Assembly (NCBI RefSeq): GCF_019059575.1
Contig: NW_024881613.1
Coordinates: 62,001-126,000 of the forward strand
Source of the DNA: Amphibalanus amphitrite
Taxonomy: Eukaryota > Arthropoda > Thecostraca > Balanomorpha > Balanidae
DNA: 64,000 nt
Reading direction: 5' to 3'
The notes under the pieces were generated by a model that searched no databases, was not told where the DNA came from, and saw nothing but the letters and a program-made list of their open reading frames with translations. Positions 25,594 to 59,989 of the stretch are shown here, one piece after another. Position 1 is the first letter of the stretch. The number at the start of each line of letters is the position of its first letter. The position numbers and the translations under genes are program-made.

Positions 25594-26815
25594 CCCGCGA
25601 CCGCCTGGGGGGGGGGTCGGATCCGACCCCCCCTCCGTTTTTCTTGAATAACTCATGAACCGCTTGCGCTATCAACTTGAAACTTCGCATACCTTCTCCC
25701 CCATCAATTTGACGTCTCCTGTGCAATTTTTAAGAAAAAATTTTCAAAAATTTCTGAGATATATCGATTTTAGTGATGTAACTACATGGCGTTTTCAGTC
25801 AAAAAATGATAAATGTTTGAAAAATCGCCAAAAATCGAGGTTTTAAGCAAATTGCAAATTAAGGACATGAAAAGACGCAGCTCAACGAGTTCTTTAAAAT
25901 GGCTATCTCGGATTTTCCATAACATGCGTTTTTTACCCCTAAAAATTCAAAAAACTATATTTTTTTGGAAAACAGCTAATAAAATCCAAAATTTTGAGAA
26001 TTTCCAAAAAACCGGAATATATGTTATAAAGCTCTATTAGAACATTAGATGTCCCAAATTTCAACTTTCTATCTTGATTTTTGACCCCCAAATTGTAAAA
26101 AATAGCTCCAACATGCATAGGGCATGGTGACGTCATAAGCATTTTCGCGAATTAGAGGCACTTCTGAACATCGCATGTGAATACAAATGGCACCACTAGA
26201 TTCCTGGGACAAAGCTCGTCTAGAAAAGTGCATTTTTATGTCAAAAATAAAAAGTTGAAAAATTGACTTTTTTTCTTAGCCCTCGTTTAGTTATGTATGG
26301 TATAAACGATTTTTTATGCTTTCAATGCACACTTATCACCAGCACAGTGACTTGGGGTCACATATAACCGTTACCATCGGATTTGGCGTGAAAAATAAGC
26401 CATAAAACATGTGTCGCACGCCCATGTAGCAGAAAGTGAAAACCGTGATCTTTCGTGACCTGACCTGACCTTGACCCGTACTTAGTATGACCCCTATACG
26501 CACATGGTACCTTCACTAGGTCTTTGAGGTCATTTGTGGTGAGTTTCGAGCAGCAGCTATCGATTCCGCTGTCCGTAAGCCTAATCATGCAAAACCCCTG
26601 AATTTGACCTTTGACCTGACCTTGACCCGAAAGTTGACCTCTATCTTAAAATCTTAAAAGTGCTTTGGGAAGGTCTCGTAGAGACCTTTCGAACGCCGCC
26701 TCGCGGGGCTCGATACGACCATTGGTTCTCGAGATAACAGGGGGGGGGGTCGGATCCGACCCCCCCCCCCCAGGCTGATGTGGGTACGGAAATAGCCCAG
26801 GCGGTGCCGGGTTAA
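25590..26815. mobile_element. TTAA-flanked AGGTCA element nested in subfamily E
   Basis: TTAA-CCCGCGACCGCCTGGGG at left and CCCAGGCGGTGCCGGG-TTAA at right. Both ends carry the same perfect hairpin, GGGGTCGGATCCGACCCC (about 25612-25630 and 26745-26765). A degenerate second copy of the terminal repeat (CAGGCTGATGTGGGT) lies inside the right end. It was inserted next to the MITE at 24717-25593 at a shared TTAA. Confidence 0.85.
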
Positions 26816-27711
26816 GTCAATGGGGAAAAATGAAAACTGCAATTCTGGCGTAGGGAACGATCTCCAACTACCTCAAGCATACAGAATCGTGATTTGATGT
26901 ACTCTTTGCAAGATAAGAAGCGTCATTTTTGCAATGTTGACCTTACGTGACGTCATTTATGACGTCATCAAGGTCATATTAGTTTTTCGTCAATAACTTC
27001 CGATCAAATTGAGCTAGCGAGTGGGGAAAGCTACCAATGGACTCAGGAAGACCTGCCGAATCGAATGATAGCGACATGACCTCTTTCGACGAGCTTCGTG
27101 ACCTGGGGGCGCTGACCTGACCGTGACCTGAGGTCAACACCCTAAGTTGACCTCACCCAAAAAAAGTATGTATATCATTCGACGTGGCTGAGAGATGCGA
27201 GCACGATGCTGCCAAGATCGCGGCTCTGCGGCCGTTTTTTTGCGAACTTATTGACCAAAAACTGAACCATACCTTGGGGCACTTGACCTGACCTCAGAGG
27301 TCACCGGTTGACCTAGGACCTTAAAATCAGGTATCAATCTCTGCGTCTCGTAACGGCGCACACGCTCGTTTTTCCGCGACGCGCTAGCTCCACCAGGGGC
27401 GAAACGGCGAGGGGGTCGTACCCCCCCCCCCCCCCCCCCGCCCTCGGCCGGCGCGTATGTAGAAAACCAATAGGTCCGACGAGGGATATATTTCTCGCGC
27501 CCCTCTGCAGTTCCATTCAGTGGCACGCATCACACCGACCAAAGTGGGGAAACGATGCTGCCTAGCCAATCACCAGTCGGCGCATGGCCGGAAACAATAC
27601 TCACGGTGATCAGGGCGCCCTGCTCTCCTCGAGCGGGCTTGTGGCCACAAATAACATTACCCGGCGCCTATACCGGGAATCGGAGGCGCCCGCTGCGCAG
27701 AACGGATTGTG

Positions 27712-27752
27712 GATGGTGCTGGTGGTGGTGGTGGTAGTGGTGGTGCTTCGGC
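27712..27752. repeat. (TGG)n microsatellite
   Basis: About 12 TGG/TAG/TGC triplets. Confidence 0.85.
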
Positions 27753-28737
27753 CGTGAGAGGGCCCGCGCTACTACTCCGACAGGGTGTGTTTTAACCGTC
27801 GCCGGCAATGTGGCCTTTCTGCGTACATCAAGGAAGTACAAATCACATAAATGCATAAACTGCGAACATATTTCCAGGCCCTCAGCGATATTTTCTAGTT
27901 TGCATAACAAGTCGTCTCAAAGATAGCGGGCCACGGTTACTGACGAATCCAGAGGGGAGAGACATTTGGACATTCGCCCCTCCCGCAGCATTCGAGCTAT
28001 TGCCATGAAAAATTATCGATCTGCAGCGTTCCAAACCGCTTTCTTTTTATCCGCCAATGACCCCGAACGCCGTCCACTGACTACGGAGCCGCCTGGCATG
28101 CCCTGGCCTGTAGCCCCGTGACCGCAACACCTCCCTGCTGACCCAGAGCTACTAATGTGACCTCACTGCGACGGACACATCACCTATCTTGCTGGCCCAG
28201 AAAGACCGATGTAACCTCAACGGAACCCCGACCTCCCTTGTCGACCTAAAGCGGCGTTGGCTGCACAGAAGCTACAGTTGTGAGGCTTCTGTCCTGAAGC
28301 CCTGGCTTATAACCCGCACCGAAAGTGCTACTCACGCGTGATAGTCTCATTTGGGAAACGACCCGGCGGCTCGATTTCAATTACTCTCGGGCTACTCAAT
28401 CCACCAACTGCTACGCATGTCGACGGGAGCTTGATATCCCGCATCTGAATGACAGCTCCGTCACCACGCGGATCCTGGCCGGGTCGTTTGACCGAGCCGA
28501 GCTGAGCTCAGTCCATCTGACGGGAAGGGTCGTTTGCATAGCTGCCATGAGTTATAGAGCCGTATATGGCGGCGGCAGCGACCGCTGATGTGAACTGCGG
28601 TCCTATGATTCCTTTGGAATGTCAGACACCGCAGCATAACAGTGACCTAATGGAAACCAAGCAGTCGAATATTGAAAATAGTTTCCATAACGTCAGCTTT
28701 ATTGACAATCGTATTTGCCGCTTTATTGGTCAGCTTT

Positions 28738-28810
28738 ATTGGTCGTACAGACAAAAAAGTAATTCACTGCGGGTATTGGTCGTACAGACAAAAACGTAAT
28801 GCACTGCGGG
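28738..28810. repeat. 37-bp tandem duplication
   Basis: Two side-by-side copies starting TATTGGTCGTACAGACAAAA and ending CACTGCGGG, with two or three differences. Confidence 0.85.
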
Positions 28811-29676
28811 GCTACAACAAGAAGACAAATACGGTGAAAATGACTTGTGGCGGGAAGGCAACAGCCAACAACTCAGTACACCACTATCAGCGATCAGCAC
28901 ACCTGGAAACATGGTATACAGTGACGTAAAGGCATCGCACATGGTATAACTAGTGCAAAGAGATTGGCCAGCACGATTGCTCAGCAATCACATTCAAACA
29001 ACACTGCAGTGTTGTGCAGCAGGCCAACTCTAGGAATAGTGCAAAAATAACGGAAAATGCCGATGAGGTAAGCGCTCAGCTCATCTCCTCGACAGCTCGT
29101 CACCAAATGGTATAAAGGCAATAAATACTTCGTCTTTGTAGGTTGAATCTGAAGAGGGATCAAGTGCAATATTTGCAGATACTAATGCGAATAAATGTAC
29201 GGAAAGCTCAGCGGTTACATCATCATTGTGCGAGCATCGTCTTGACAAGTCGACGCGTAACCGGTTTTCTAATGTTATATTCGCTAAACCAAATACTGGA
29301 TTCATTAAACATACCGAAAATACAATCAAACGAATCAAAACACACATAAAAACAGCGCCGTGCCATCTGATCCTGAATGACGCACAGTGTTTAGTGCCGT
29401 GACCTTACAAGTCAGTGGACTTTTTAAAACATCTTAACCGATGTATCTGTATGCATGGGAGCTCATTGTGAGGCTACATTTTTCAATTATGCACAGGAAC
29501 AAATAAATAATATCCCTTCGGTACTGTTATGCACCAAAACTGGGCAGATGCGTCCGTGAATATTCAACCGGACTTTGCCGACATGCTGTGTTCATAAACT
29601 AACACGCAGAACAGGCAAAGCGCGCCCATTAAAATATATTCCTCGCACACGTTGCGTCATTCCTGGGCGGTCCACG

Positions 29677-52392
<22,716 letters not shown>

Positions 52393-52400
52393 GTCCGTAG

Positions 52401-52690
52401 ACCTGGAACACAGCGGATGGAGTGGTTTAGCTATATCGAGCTGAAACGCGGCGAAATGGAGAGGGTCAGCTGCATCGACCTGAAACACAGCGAATGTGAA
52501 GTCAGCTAGCTTAAATCGAGCTGAAGCATAACGGGCACAGCGTGTTAGCAGTACGAACTGAAAGTCTGAAACACAGCGAAAGGAGATGATAAGGTGCGTC
52601 AAACTCAAACACAGAGAATTTGGAGTAGATTAGGTTACACATATCGATCTGAAACACGGTTGATGTTGTGGGTTGGATGGCTTGAACTGA
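52401..52690. repeat. Degenerate minisatellite abutting coding exon 1
   Basis: Repeated CTGAAACACAGCGAA-like units about 40-47 bp apart (52403, 52440, 52480, 52521, 52567, 52650). Read on the minus strand, each gives TTCGCTGTGTTTCAG, a splice-acceptor-like string. The unit nearest the exon supplies the acceptor used for exon 1 in my model. Confidence 0.7.
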
Positions 52691-52794
52691 AATAGTCAGC
52701 GGAATGAAGTGGATTATTTCATACGGTGACCGAAATCCTCGCATTTGATTCCATGCTTGTCGCATTAGCGTTCATAAATCATTGTTGGTAAAGC

Positions 52795-53299
52795 TTAAAG
52801 GGACTATCCCACCTTCTAAAATGTTGTTAAAACCAGTTAAATTGTGTCCGACTTTATAGATTGGATGACCAGGAACACGGTTCTGGCATTTATTTTTCAT
52901 TAAACATCTTAGGCTTCCCATATTCCAAACACAAACTTTCAAATATGTGACGTCACAGCCCAAAATTACCTCCTTCCCCAGGCCGCATTACTGTCATAAA
53001 GCTGATTCTTTTTACTCTGTAGGCACCACAACATAGTTCAGACCAAGTTTTAAGCGATTTTTCAACGAACAAACCCATTTAAATCAGAATGACTAAACGA
53101 GGTGACGTCACACTAACGGTCGCTCCATGTTGAAGATAGGGCCTTGTACAAGGCCCATTTTCAAATGAAGGGAACGAATTTCTTCAACACCAAGAGGCCG
53201 CGGGGGTTGCAACCTAGATAGATAGTGGTTTCTGAACCTCGCCGCAAACTTGGCTATCTCAACTCAAACCCCATGTTAAAGGTGGGATAGTCCCTTTAA
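52795..53299. mobile_element. TTAA-flanked MITE with AGGGACTATCC ends
   Basis: TTAA-AGGGACTATCCCACCTT and its inverse, ending TTAA. About 500 bp, non-coding. The ends resemble those of the element at 61804-62300, which differs in the middle of the terminal repeat. Confidence 0.78.
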
Positions 53300-53640
53300 G
53301 TGTAAAAATGGAACTATGAAACAAATAAATTACATATTTTAAGTTGCTATGACTGCAAGTTAATGTATGTATTGTTCTTTGAAGCATTGTCCTGGAGCTT
53401 AGTTTAGCTGAAGAGAAACGATTATTTATGGAGGTTGGCACATGAAATGGTGAATGACAGATGCCAGATGACAAATAAAATCAGATGACAATGACTAATG
53501 AATCTTCGTGAGCTGTTTAAATAAGTGAGCTGATCAGAACTGGCTGACAATTTATAGCTCGATTGACAAATCCTTCAGTCATGCGGTTTTCAAAGCTGGT
53601 GGAAGTTATGCCTGCTTACACAAAAAAATAGCCCACGATT

Positions 53641-55748
53641 AGGGGAAGCCGGGGGAAGCCCGGGCGCGGGGGAAGCCCGGCCACCCCGTTTCCGGCTAAA
53701 TTATTCACAATAAGATGCTCAACTGTTTGTCCTTTCAGCGTGGCAGCTAAGGTAACGCCAGCAAAAAAGTTAAGGCTGACAAAAATTGCATATTGTTAAA
53801 GTTATAGCGCAAAAATGATATTTTAAGGGTTTTTAGCTAAAAAGTGAGATATCTTGCACTGTTAATGTTATACCATACAGTACTAATATTTATACGAATG
53901 CTATGAAAGGATCGTTTAAGTGTTTGTAGTGAGGGGTGATGAGGCAGGCTGGCCTAAGTATGACATTGTTTCCAAATATCGCTGTTCTAAAATAAAAATT
54001 AGCACATTGGGGTAACCCCGGGCGAGTGGCCAAGCTTACCCCCAACCGAGAGCAATGCCACTAAACCACTGTTTTCCATGAGATAATAGGTACTGAGCAG
54101 GTTTGGTTTACACCTAGATCAAAGATGAATTTCGACAATAAACATGTTATCATAGACAAAGCCAGTCATGTCACTTAACCCTATTCCTGGCGGGCTCCGC
54201 CGGGACAAGAAACTGGCGGGGGGGGGGCCGATTCGGCCCTCCCCCCTGAGATCTCGAGAACGAAGCAAGATAGCGACAAGCGGTAAACGGCATCGGATAC
54301 GCACAGCCAAGATCTACAATTTTTACTGAGGTCATTTTCAGGTCAGGTCAAAGATGACGTCACAGGGGTCGAAAAAGTCAAAATGGCGGCGCTAGATATG
54401 GAGAGAGTTTTTTCGAATAACTTTCGAATTAGTCAAGATAGGAACAAACTAAGGGCATCATCGTGATCCTCTCGTCAATCCGCATCGAATGATATATATG
54501 TTGACCTCGAAAGGTCAAGGTCAAAGGTTGACCTCAGGTCACGTGACCTCGAGGTCATCATGTATATCATTCGATGCGTCTTGACGAGCTGAACACAATG
54601 AGACCATCCACGCGTCTGTATCTTGTTCCTGTACGGAGTTATTGGCCAAAAACCTTTGGTGACCTTTGATGACGTCACATGACCTCACAGCTGCCCAACA
54701 GCAAAACAGACCTCAAGGTAGTGAAGGTTGATCGTATATGAAGTCATGTATGGTATATGGGGCCATTCCGACCCGTTTTAGTGGTAAAAACAGGGAGTTG
54801 ATTTTTCCCCCATTGACTTATAATGGGGAGGTCGCGAAACTGACCTGACCTTAGGTCACCGATATCAAAATTCCGAGATATACAAATTGCACATACTGGT
54901 ACCCTAACTAAAGCCTGAAGAGAAGAAATTGATCGGTCAAAAACTCTAGCTCTGGCGTGATTACAAACTTTTTTGAGGTAGGGTCACCAAACCGCCTCTG
55001 GTGACCTGACCTGAGGTCAGATCAACTCAAAATTTTCAGACCTGTTGCGTAGAAGCCTTTTAGGAAAAGTCACAAAATTTGAGCTTCCTAGCTCAACGCG
55101 TTTGGGAGAAATAACCAAAAAACCTCAGGGGGGGCTCCTGAGGCCCCCCCGCCAGGAATAGGGTTAAGGTCAACTAGGGTCAAACTACGTTTTTGCAGAT
55201 AACGCGACAGACAATGAAGCTAGAGCTTCAAAAATGGTGTCGTTGTGTTCTTCTTCATCAGCCGAGTCGAATGATATGCAATATGATGCATTAAGGTAAA
55301 AAGAAAAATAAATTTTAAGGAATTTTGAAATACACATTTTCTGTCAATTTTGCATCAGGATTTTCATCGACCTGTACTGTATATGCAGTAGACGTTAGCT
55401 AAAATACCAGTAGTAACATAAACTCTAAGATGTCCAGGGCTAATCAGTACCTTAATATTTCACTTTCCGTTAATATTTGGAAAACACATAATGGTTTCAT
55501 CAACTCGTTGTAAAGCGCTGGGGAGGTGGCCGGCGTTACCCCTATGCCGGGCTTACCCCAGAAAAATCAACACTTTTTTAAAACTCGATTTTCTCAACCT
55601 TATACTTATTCCACGAAACCGAATTTTTGGGAAAACACGGCCAATGAACTTAGCTAGCTAGCAGGATATCAACATTTTATACAGCACGTATGGTATGTAA
55701 TAAAAATGAAAAAGAGCTTACTATGCCGGGCTTCCCCCGGCTTCCCCT
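53641..55748. mobile_element. Inverted-repeat element hosting subfamily A copy 2
   Basis: AGGGGAAGCCGGGGGAAGCC at left mirrors GGCTTCCCCCGGCTTCCCCT at right. Variants of the motif (GGCGAGTGGCCAAGCTTACC, GCCGGCGTTACCCC, GCCGGGCTTACCCC) recur inside. Without the nested copy it is about 1.1 kb. No coding region seen. Confidence 0.7.
54175..55167. mobile_element. AGGTCA element, subfamily A copy 2
   Basis: TTAA-flanked, nearly the same as 3039-4029 and in the same orientation. It is inserted into the element at 53641-55748. Confidence 0.87.
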
Positions 55749-56565
55749 ATAGTGTTTAAACTGTTCGTGTAATGACCAATTTCTGGAACAAGACTATTAG
55801 TTAGGTTTCGTTATTATTTATAAGAGCGCGACTGCCGAGCATGGTTTAGTTGTTCACAGAATGGCTATTAGCGCCAAGCGTTCACCTATAGCTGCTTATC
55901 CCATCCGGATCTTCCAGTACCAGAATGAATTGTAGGTGGCATCCTTGGCACTTGGCATGCTTACTTGACCACTGGCCGCCGCTAGTCCGTATAACCGCTC
56001 TATCGGTCCTACAGTCCCTCGCCCGGCCTCGGCGGACCGTGGGACCTCTCCCCGGGGGGTCAGTGAGGTCTCCGCTGCGTGTCCCCCTCCCCGCTGCAGG
56101 GGGGAGGGGTCCGCGGACAGACCTGTCCCGGATCCCGGACACACCATAGCGGCTCATCTCTGCAGATCAGTCCATCCGTGCACGGTCGGGACACGACAGA
56201 CGGCAATCCATCGCACCGGCACGACTGTCAGACGGCGCTGGATCGCAGCGGGACGGCCTGCCCAGACCGCCGCCACACTGGGCAGCGGGTATACTGACAG
56301 GAACGGGTGATCTCAGCTGGTTTGGGTCCTATCGACAGCAATTTTCTTCAGTTACGCACATGAGATAATTGACGCTCAGTTTTACGCAGTTATGTCTTGA
56401 GCATATGGCAGAGGCCTCTTTTCACGCATATTGTCTCCATAAATGAGTCTCATAGCCATATCCCTCTCTGTTATTATGTCACGCCCCCACTTGTCGTGTG
56501 CTGGTGTTATTTTCCTTCCTTGGTTCTTGTCTCTATTCGAATGTCCCTTTGTCTCCCCCGTGTAC

Positions 56566-56652
56566 CGGCATTGTCTCCACCGTGTCTCCTTTGTCTCCAC
56601 GGTGTGTCCTCTGTCTCCACCGAGTCTCCTCTGTCTCTGTCTCTATCTCCAG
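56566..56652. repeat. Tandem repeat TGTCTCCACCG
   Basis: Four degenerate 23-25 bp copies of TTGTCTCCACCGTGTCTCC, ending in TCTGTCTC repeats. Confidence 0.75.
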
Positions 56653-57050
56653 CACGGCTCGTCCACCGTCCGGCACTCGGGCCGGCCGGCGAGCAGAAGC
56701 CATTTGTCCCCCGGTGCCGGCGGCGACGGTCGTGTCCAGCCGACCCGCGGCGCGGCGCGGCTCTGTGTCCTGCTCGCCGGTGCCGCTGAGCCGTAATGTA
56801 TTCGGATCCGGTTTGCCTGGCTCGCCGGTTCATTCATAGAGCGGTGGTGGCCGGTGGCGGTGGTGGTGGGGGCAGGCGCCGGTCGTAACTCGGAGGCGAG
56901 TGGAGTGGTGCTTGGGTGTGTGAGAGGGAGGTCAGTGAGTGAGGTGACTGAGAAGGTCGTCCGCCGGCAGGGGTCACCGGCCAGAGGACTAGGGCAGTGC
57001 TCGAGCAGCACCGCGGGACCCGAGATGCGACCAAAAGGGTAGGTGCACGA
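56650..57050 (+). promoter_or_regulatory. CpG-rich block ending in a plus-strand splice-donor-like site
   Basis: GC-rich DNA ends in ATGCGACCAAAAGG|GTAGGT near 57026-57044, which reads like a short 5' coding exon (M-R-P-K) with a donor. It could be the first exon of a plus-strand gene lying beyond this block, or an upstream promoter of the minus-strand Pipe-like gene. Neither is proven. Confidence 0.25.
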
Positions 57051-58350
57051 CGGGGCTTGAAGCGAGCTGTGAAATCCTTTATACCTATTCTTTCCCAATG
57101 TCACGTTTGAGGCAGTCACCATGTTTTCTATCGTGATGATGAATTAGAGCGCATAACCTGCCGAGGTCATTTCGCATGCCAAAAGTTGTACACGTGTGAC
57201 GTGTTGTTCATATTGTAGTTAACTTGCTGAGTTTGGGAGGATATATGTTATATTTTACTAATAATGAGCGTAATCGGATCCTTGGATACATTAGCAAAGT
57301 AATTAATAAAACTAATGAGCGGGCATGCGTAGAAATGTAAATATTCAAAGAAAATATGACCGGTCCACCGGTGATGGGAGAAGGTGACCAAAAAATGTTA
57401 ACAGTAAAAACAACGGGCGAGACATGCAATCATGACGTATGTTTGGTGAACGAATGCTGTAGTTTACCTTATAGCACTCGGTTTACCTTGCATTATTGTT
57501 TACCCATAACTGGACAATGAGTAAAAATGGTCCCGAGCGACATTACCATGGCGTAACAGGCGACTTCAGCAAGGTCAGTGACGACAAACACGACATAATT
57601 TGTGTCACGATACGAAACTCTTGCCGTCACGCACAGGTTTCATGTAAAGTAGATACCTATAACTAACAGATTACCTGTGAAGATCAAATACAACAAATAA
57701 CAATGTGGAAGGGCCGATAGGTAAGTAGTACATAGGTAATACTGGAGTACAAAACCACAAATAATACTGATCGTCCTTCCCTGACTCAGAATAACGGAGA
57801 CTGATTTGGCATCTGGCGAGCTCAGATCCAATACTAACTAGCACGCCCATTTGGATTGGAGGGACCGTAATCGTTTGAGCTGCTAGCTGGCCTGTCCTAA
57901 CGAGGCCACCGGTTGACCAAGATGGGACGAGCTCAGTCGCTGCGGCCACCAGCCGGTCGCGGAGGTCGAATGAGCTCTGTGCTCGTATCTCCCCTATCCT
58001 TTCATCCAATGGTCCTGAAATGGTCAAGTAATACCGAAAGGATTTTCATTTAACCCAGCAAAATACTTCAAAGAAAATTCACATTCACTTCAGATGGATG
58101 AGCCAAGTAAATGCACACAATAAACTGTCTTGCGTGGCGCGTGCCGTTATCGATGTGAAGCTAAAAAAAAAAAATAATTGGCACTCACTAAAACAATCTG
58201 AGGAAGAAACACCATCTCATAAATATGCTCAAATTAAGTAAGTTTTGGAAACGCATGCCGTGTGATGGGTCCTGACAAACGTTTGACTGAATTCGTTAGA
58301 TCGCCATTCTGGCCCTATTACCTAGTCTTTAGGATGATATTCCAGGTAAA
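57050..58350. other. No supported gene
   Basis: Unique sequence. A 118-codon minus-strand frame at 57671-58027 has no recognised domain or splice borders. Confidence 0.45.
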
Positions 58351-58354
58351 CGGT

Positions 58355-59009
58355 CAGTGACAGATCCAGGATTTCGTCAAGGGGGAGGAATACGGTATTG
58401 TGGTGCCCCACTGGCATTTGGTGCCCCACCCCCTAAAAATCCACGGATTTCGGCCACTTACTTTTCGGCATGGTGCCCCCTCAGACCCGGGGAGAGTGCT
58501 CCTTCAGACCTCGGATTTCGGAATGGTGCCCCTGGAAACTTGGAATGGTGCCCCCGGAGACCTTGAAATGGTGCCTCTGGAGACAGACTTCGGGATGGTG
58601 CCCCCGGAGACTTCGGGATGGTGCCCCTCTGCCCTCAGACCTCGGGATGGTGCCCCCAGACCTCGCGATGGTGCCCCGGGACCCTCGAGATGGTGCCCCC
58701 TCCGACCTTGGGATGGTGCCCACGGAGAACTCGGGATAGTGCCCCCGGAGAACTCGAGATGGTGCTTCCGCGGACCTGGGGATGGAAATAGCCCCACCCG
58801 AAGCAAGGGACAGAAATGGGCCTCCGGGAGACCCCGAAAATGGTACCCTATTCCGATAGACCTGGATGGTGCCCACTTTGGGAGACCCCTCTGGGTTGAA
58901 GCCCCCGTCGGTGACCTCCGTGATGAATTAAAAAAAATCAGTGATGGTGCCCCCGGGAGGCCCTAGGAGGGGGGCATGGCCCCCATGGCCCCCTCTGGAT
59001 CCGCCACTG
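58355..59009. mobile_element. Inverted-repeat element filled with GATGGTGCCCC repeats
   Basis: CAGTGACAGATCCAG at left faces CTGGATCCGCCACTG at right; both are flanked by CGGT (58351-58354, 59010-59013), a likely 4-bp target duplication. The interior is a degenerate tandem array of about 25-30 bp units around GGGATGGTGCCCCCGGAGAC. The open frames across it are repeat-derived, not a gene. Confidence 0.65.
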
Positions 59010-59989
59010 CGGTCATAACTCATAATGGTAAGAGCTGCAACATTCTTATAGGGCTTCTACTGAAAACATCATTGCAATTTATCTATTTTTACGAGATATT
59101 CGCCATTAGACCTATAAGTAAACAAATTCAAGATGTTCTTACTCACTCGTAAAAAGCCAAGGAGCCTAGCTGGCAGCTCGCTTGCAAGTGCGAGATGCAT
59201 TTTTATGTAATTAATTTTATCTCACATCGGGGCAAGCAATGCAAATTACTGTGTTTAGTGCTGATGAGAAAGTTCTGCCAAAAATAATGCAGGCCTTGTT
59301 GTAAAACAAGTTGGTATTTATAGTTGTTAATGTTCAGCAAACGCGCGCCTGCCTGTCCAACAAATTTTATCACGCCCCCACCCCCCACCCCCACCCGCCA
59401 AAAAAAATCAGGAAACTCTACTCCAGAGAGCGTATCTCGCCACCGCTCTGGATATCTCGAATAGAGGAGAGGCGGGGCAGCCAGGGCAGCAGATGTGTCA
59501 CCATGGAAACTGCAACTCACGCAGTCAGGCACCACGCAGAAGTGTCACTCGGTCAACTGACAGCGGTCGAGAGTCACTCGGTCAAGCGTCACGAAAGCGG
59601 CTTAGCTTCCAACAGCAAACAAACTGCAGACTTTCTGCTCTGATATCTAGTCAAGTTAGTGATGACCAAGAAGGCGCCTGGTTTTCGGAATGGCTCGGCA
59701 AGAAGAGCATAGACCTCAAGGGGAGGTTAGGGGGTTTGCAATTGACAAGTTTAGGTAATTGGTAAAATTAGAAACTGGGGATGATCAAAGGCACAGCACG
59801 TCAGTGTGTTGATTTCTGTCGTATTTCACTCGCGTTTGGAATAAATAACTGACCACCAGCGCGGTCCGTGGTAATGTCGACCAGGCCACATTTCCGTCAT
59901 TAGGCAAGTGGGAACCGTTGGACACGCAGTGTTACGGTTCGTCGTCTACACGTCACACCGTCTGCTGCCGCGGCACGTGGCGCCGGTGA

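Larger units (their letters stand above)
24357..27489. mobile_element. AGGTCA element, subfamily E, with two nested insertions
   Basis: Outer ends are CCCTCGCCGGCCGAGG (from 24361) and CGACGAGGG (to 27485), flanked by ATAT on both sides (24357-24360, 27486-27489). A second inner copy of the terminal repeat (CCCTCGGCCGGCG) sits about 30 bases inside the right end. Element sequence stops at 24720 within CACCATTAA and resumes at 26812 as TTAAGTCAATGG, the split of a block that is whole in other copies. The gap is filled by the two elements listed next. Confidence 0.8.
27490..29676. other. 3' flank of the Pipe-like gene
   Basis: Intergenic DNA with the TGG microsatellite and the 37-bp duplication. 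Minus-strand AATAAA hexamers (TTTATT on plus) occur around 28702-28740, about 0.95 kb past the stop, and could end the transcript. Confidence 0.4.

Noticed and set aside
58400-58966. 188-codon frame with repeated MVP and GAP units
   Set aside because: It is the GATGGTGCCCC repeat array read through; units do not keep a common reading frame or a protein-like pattern.
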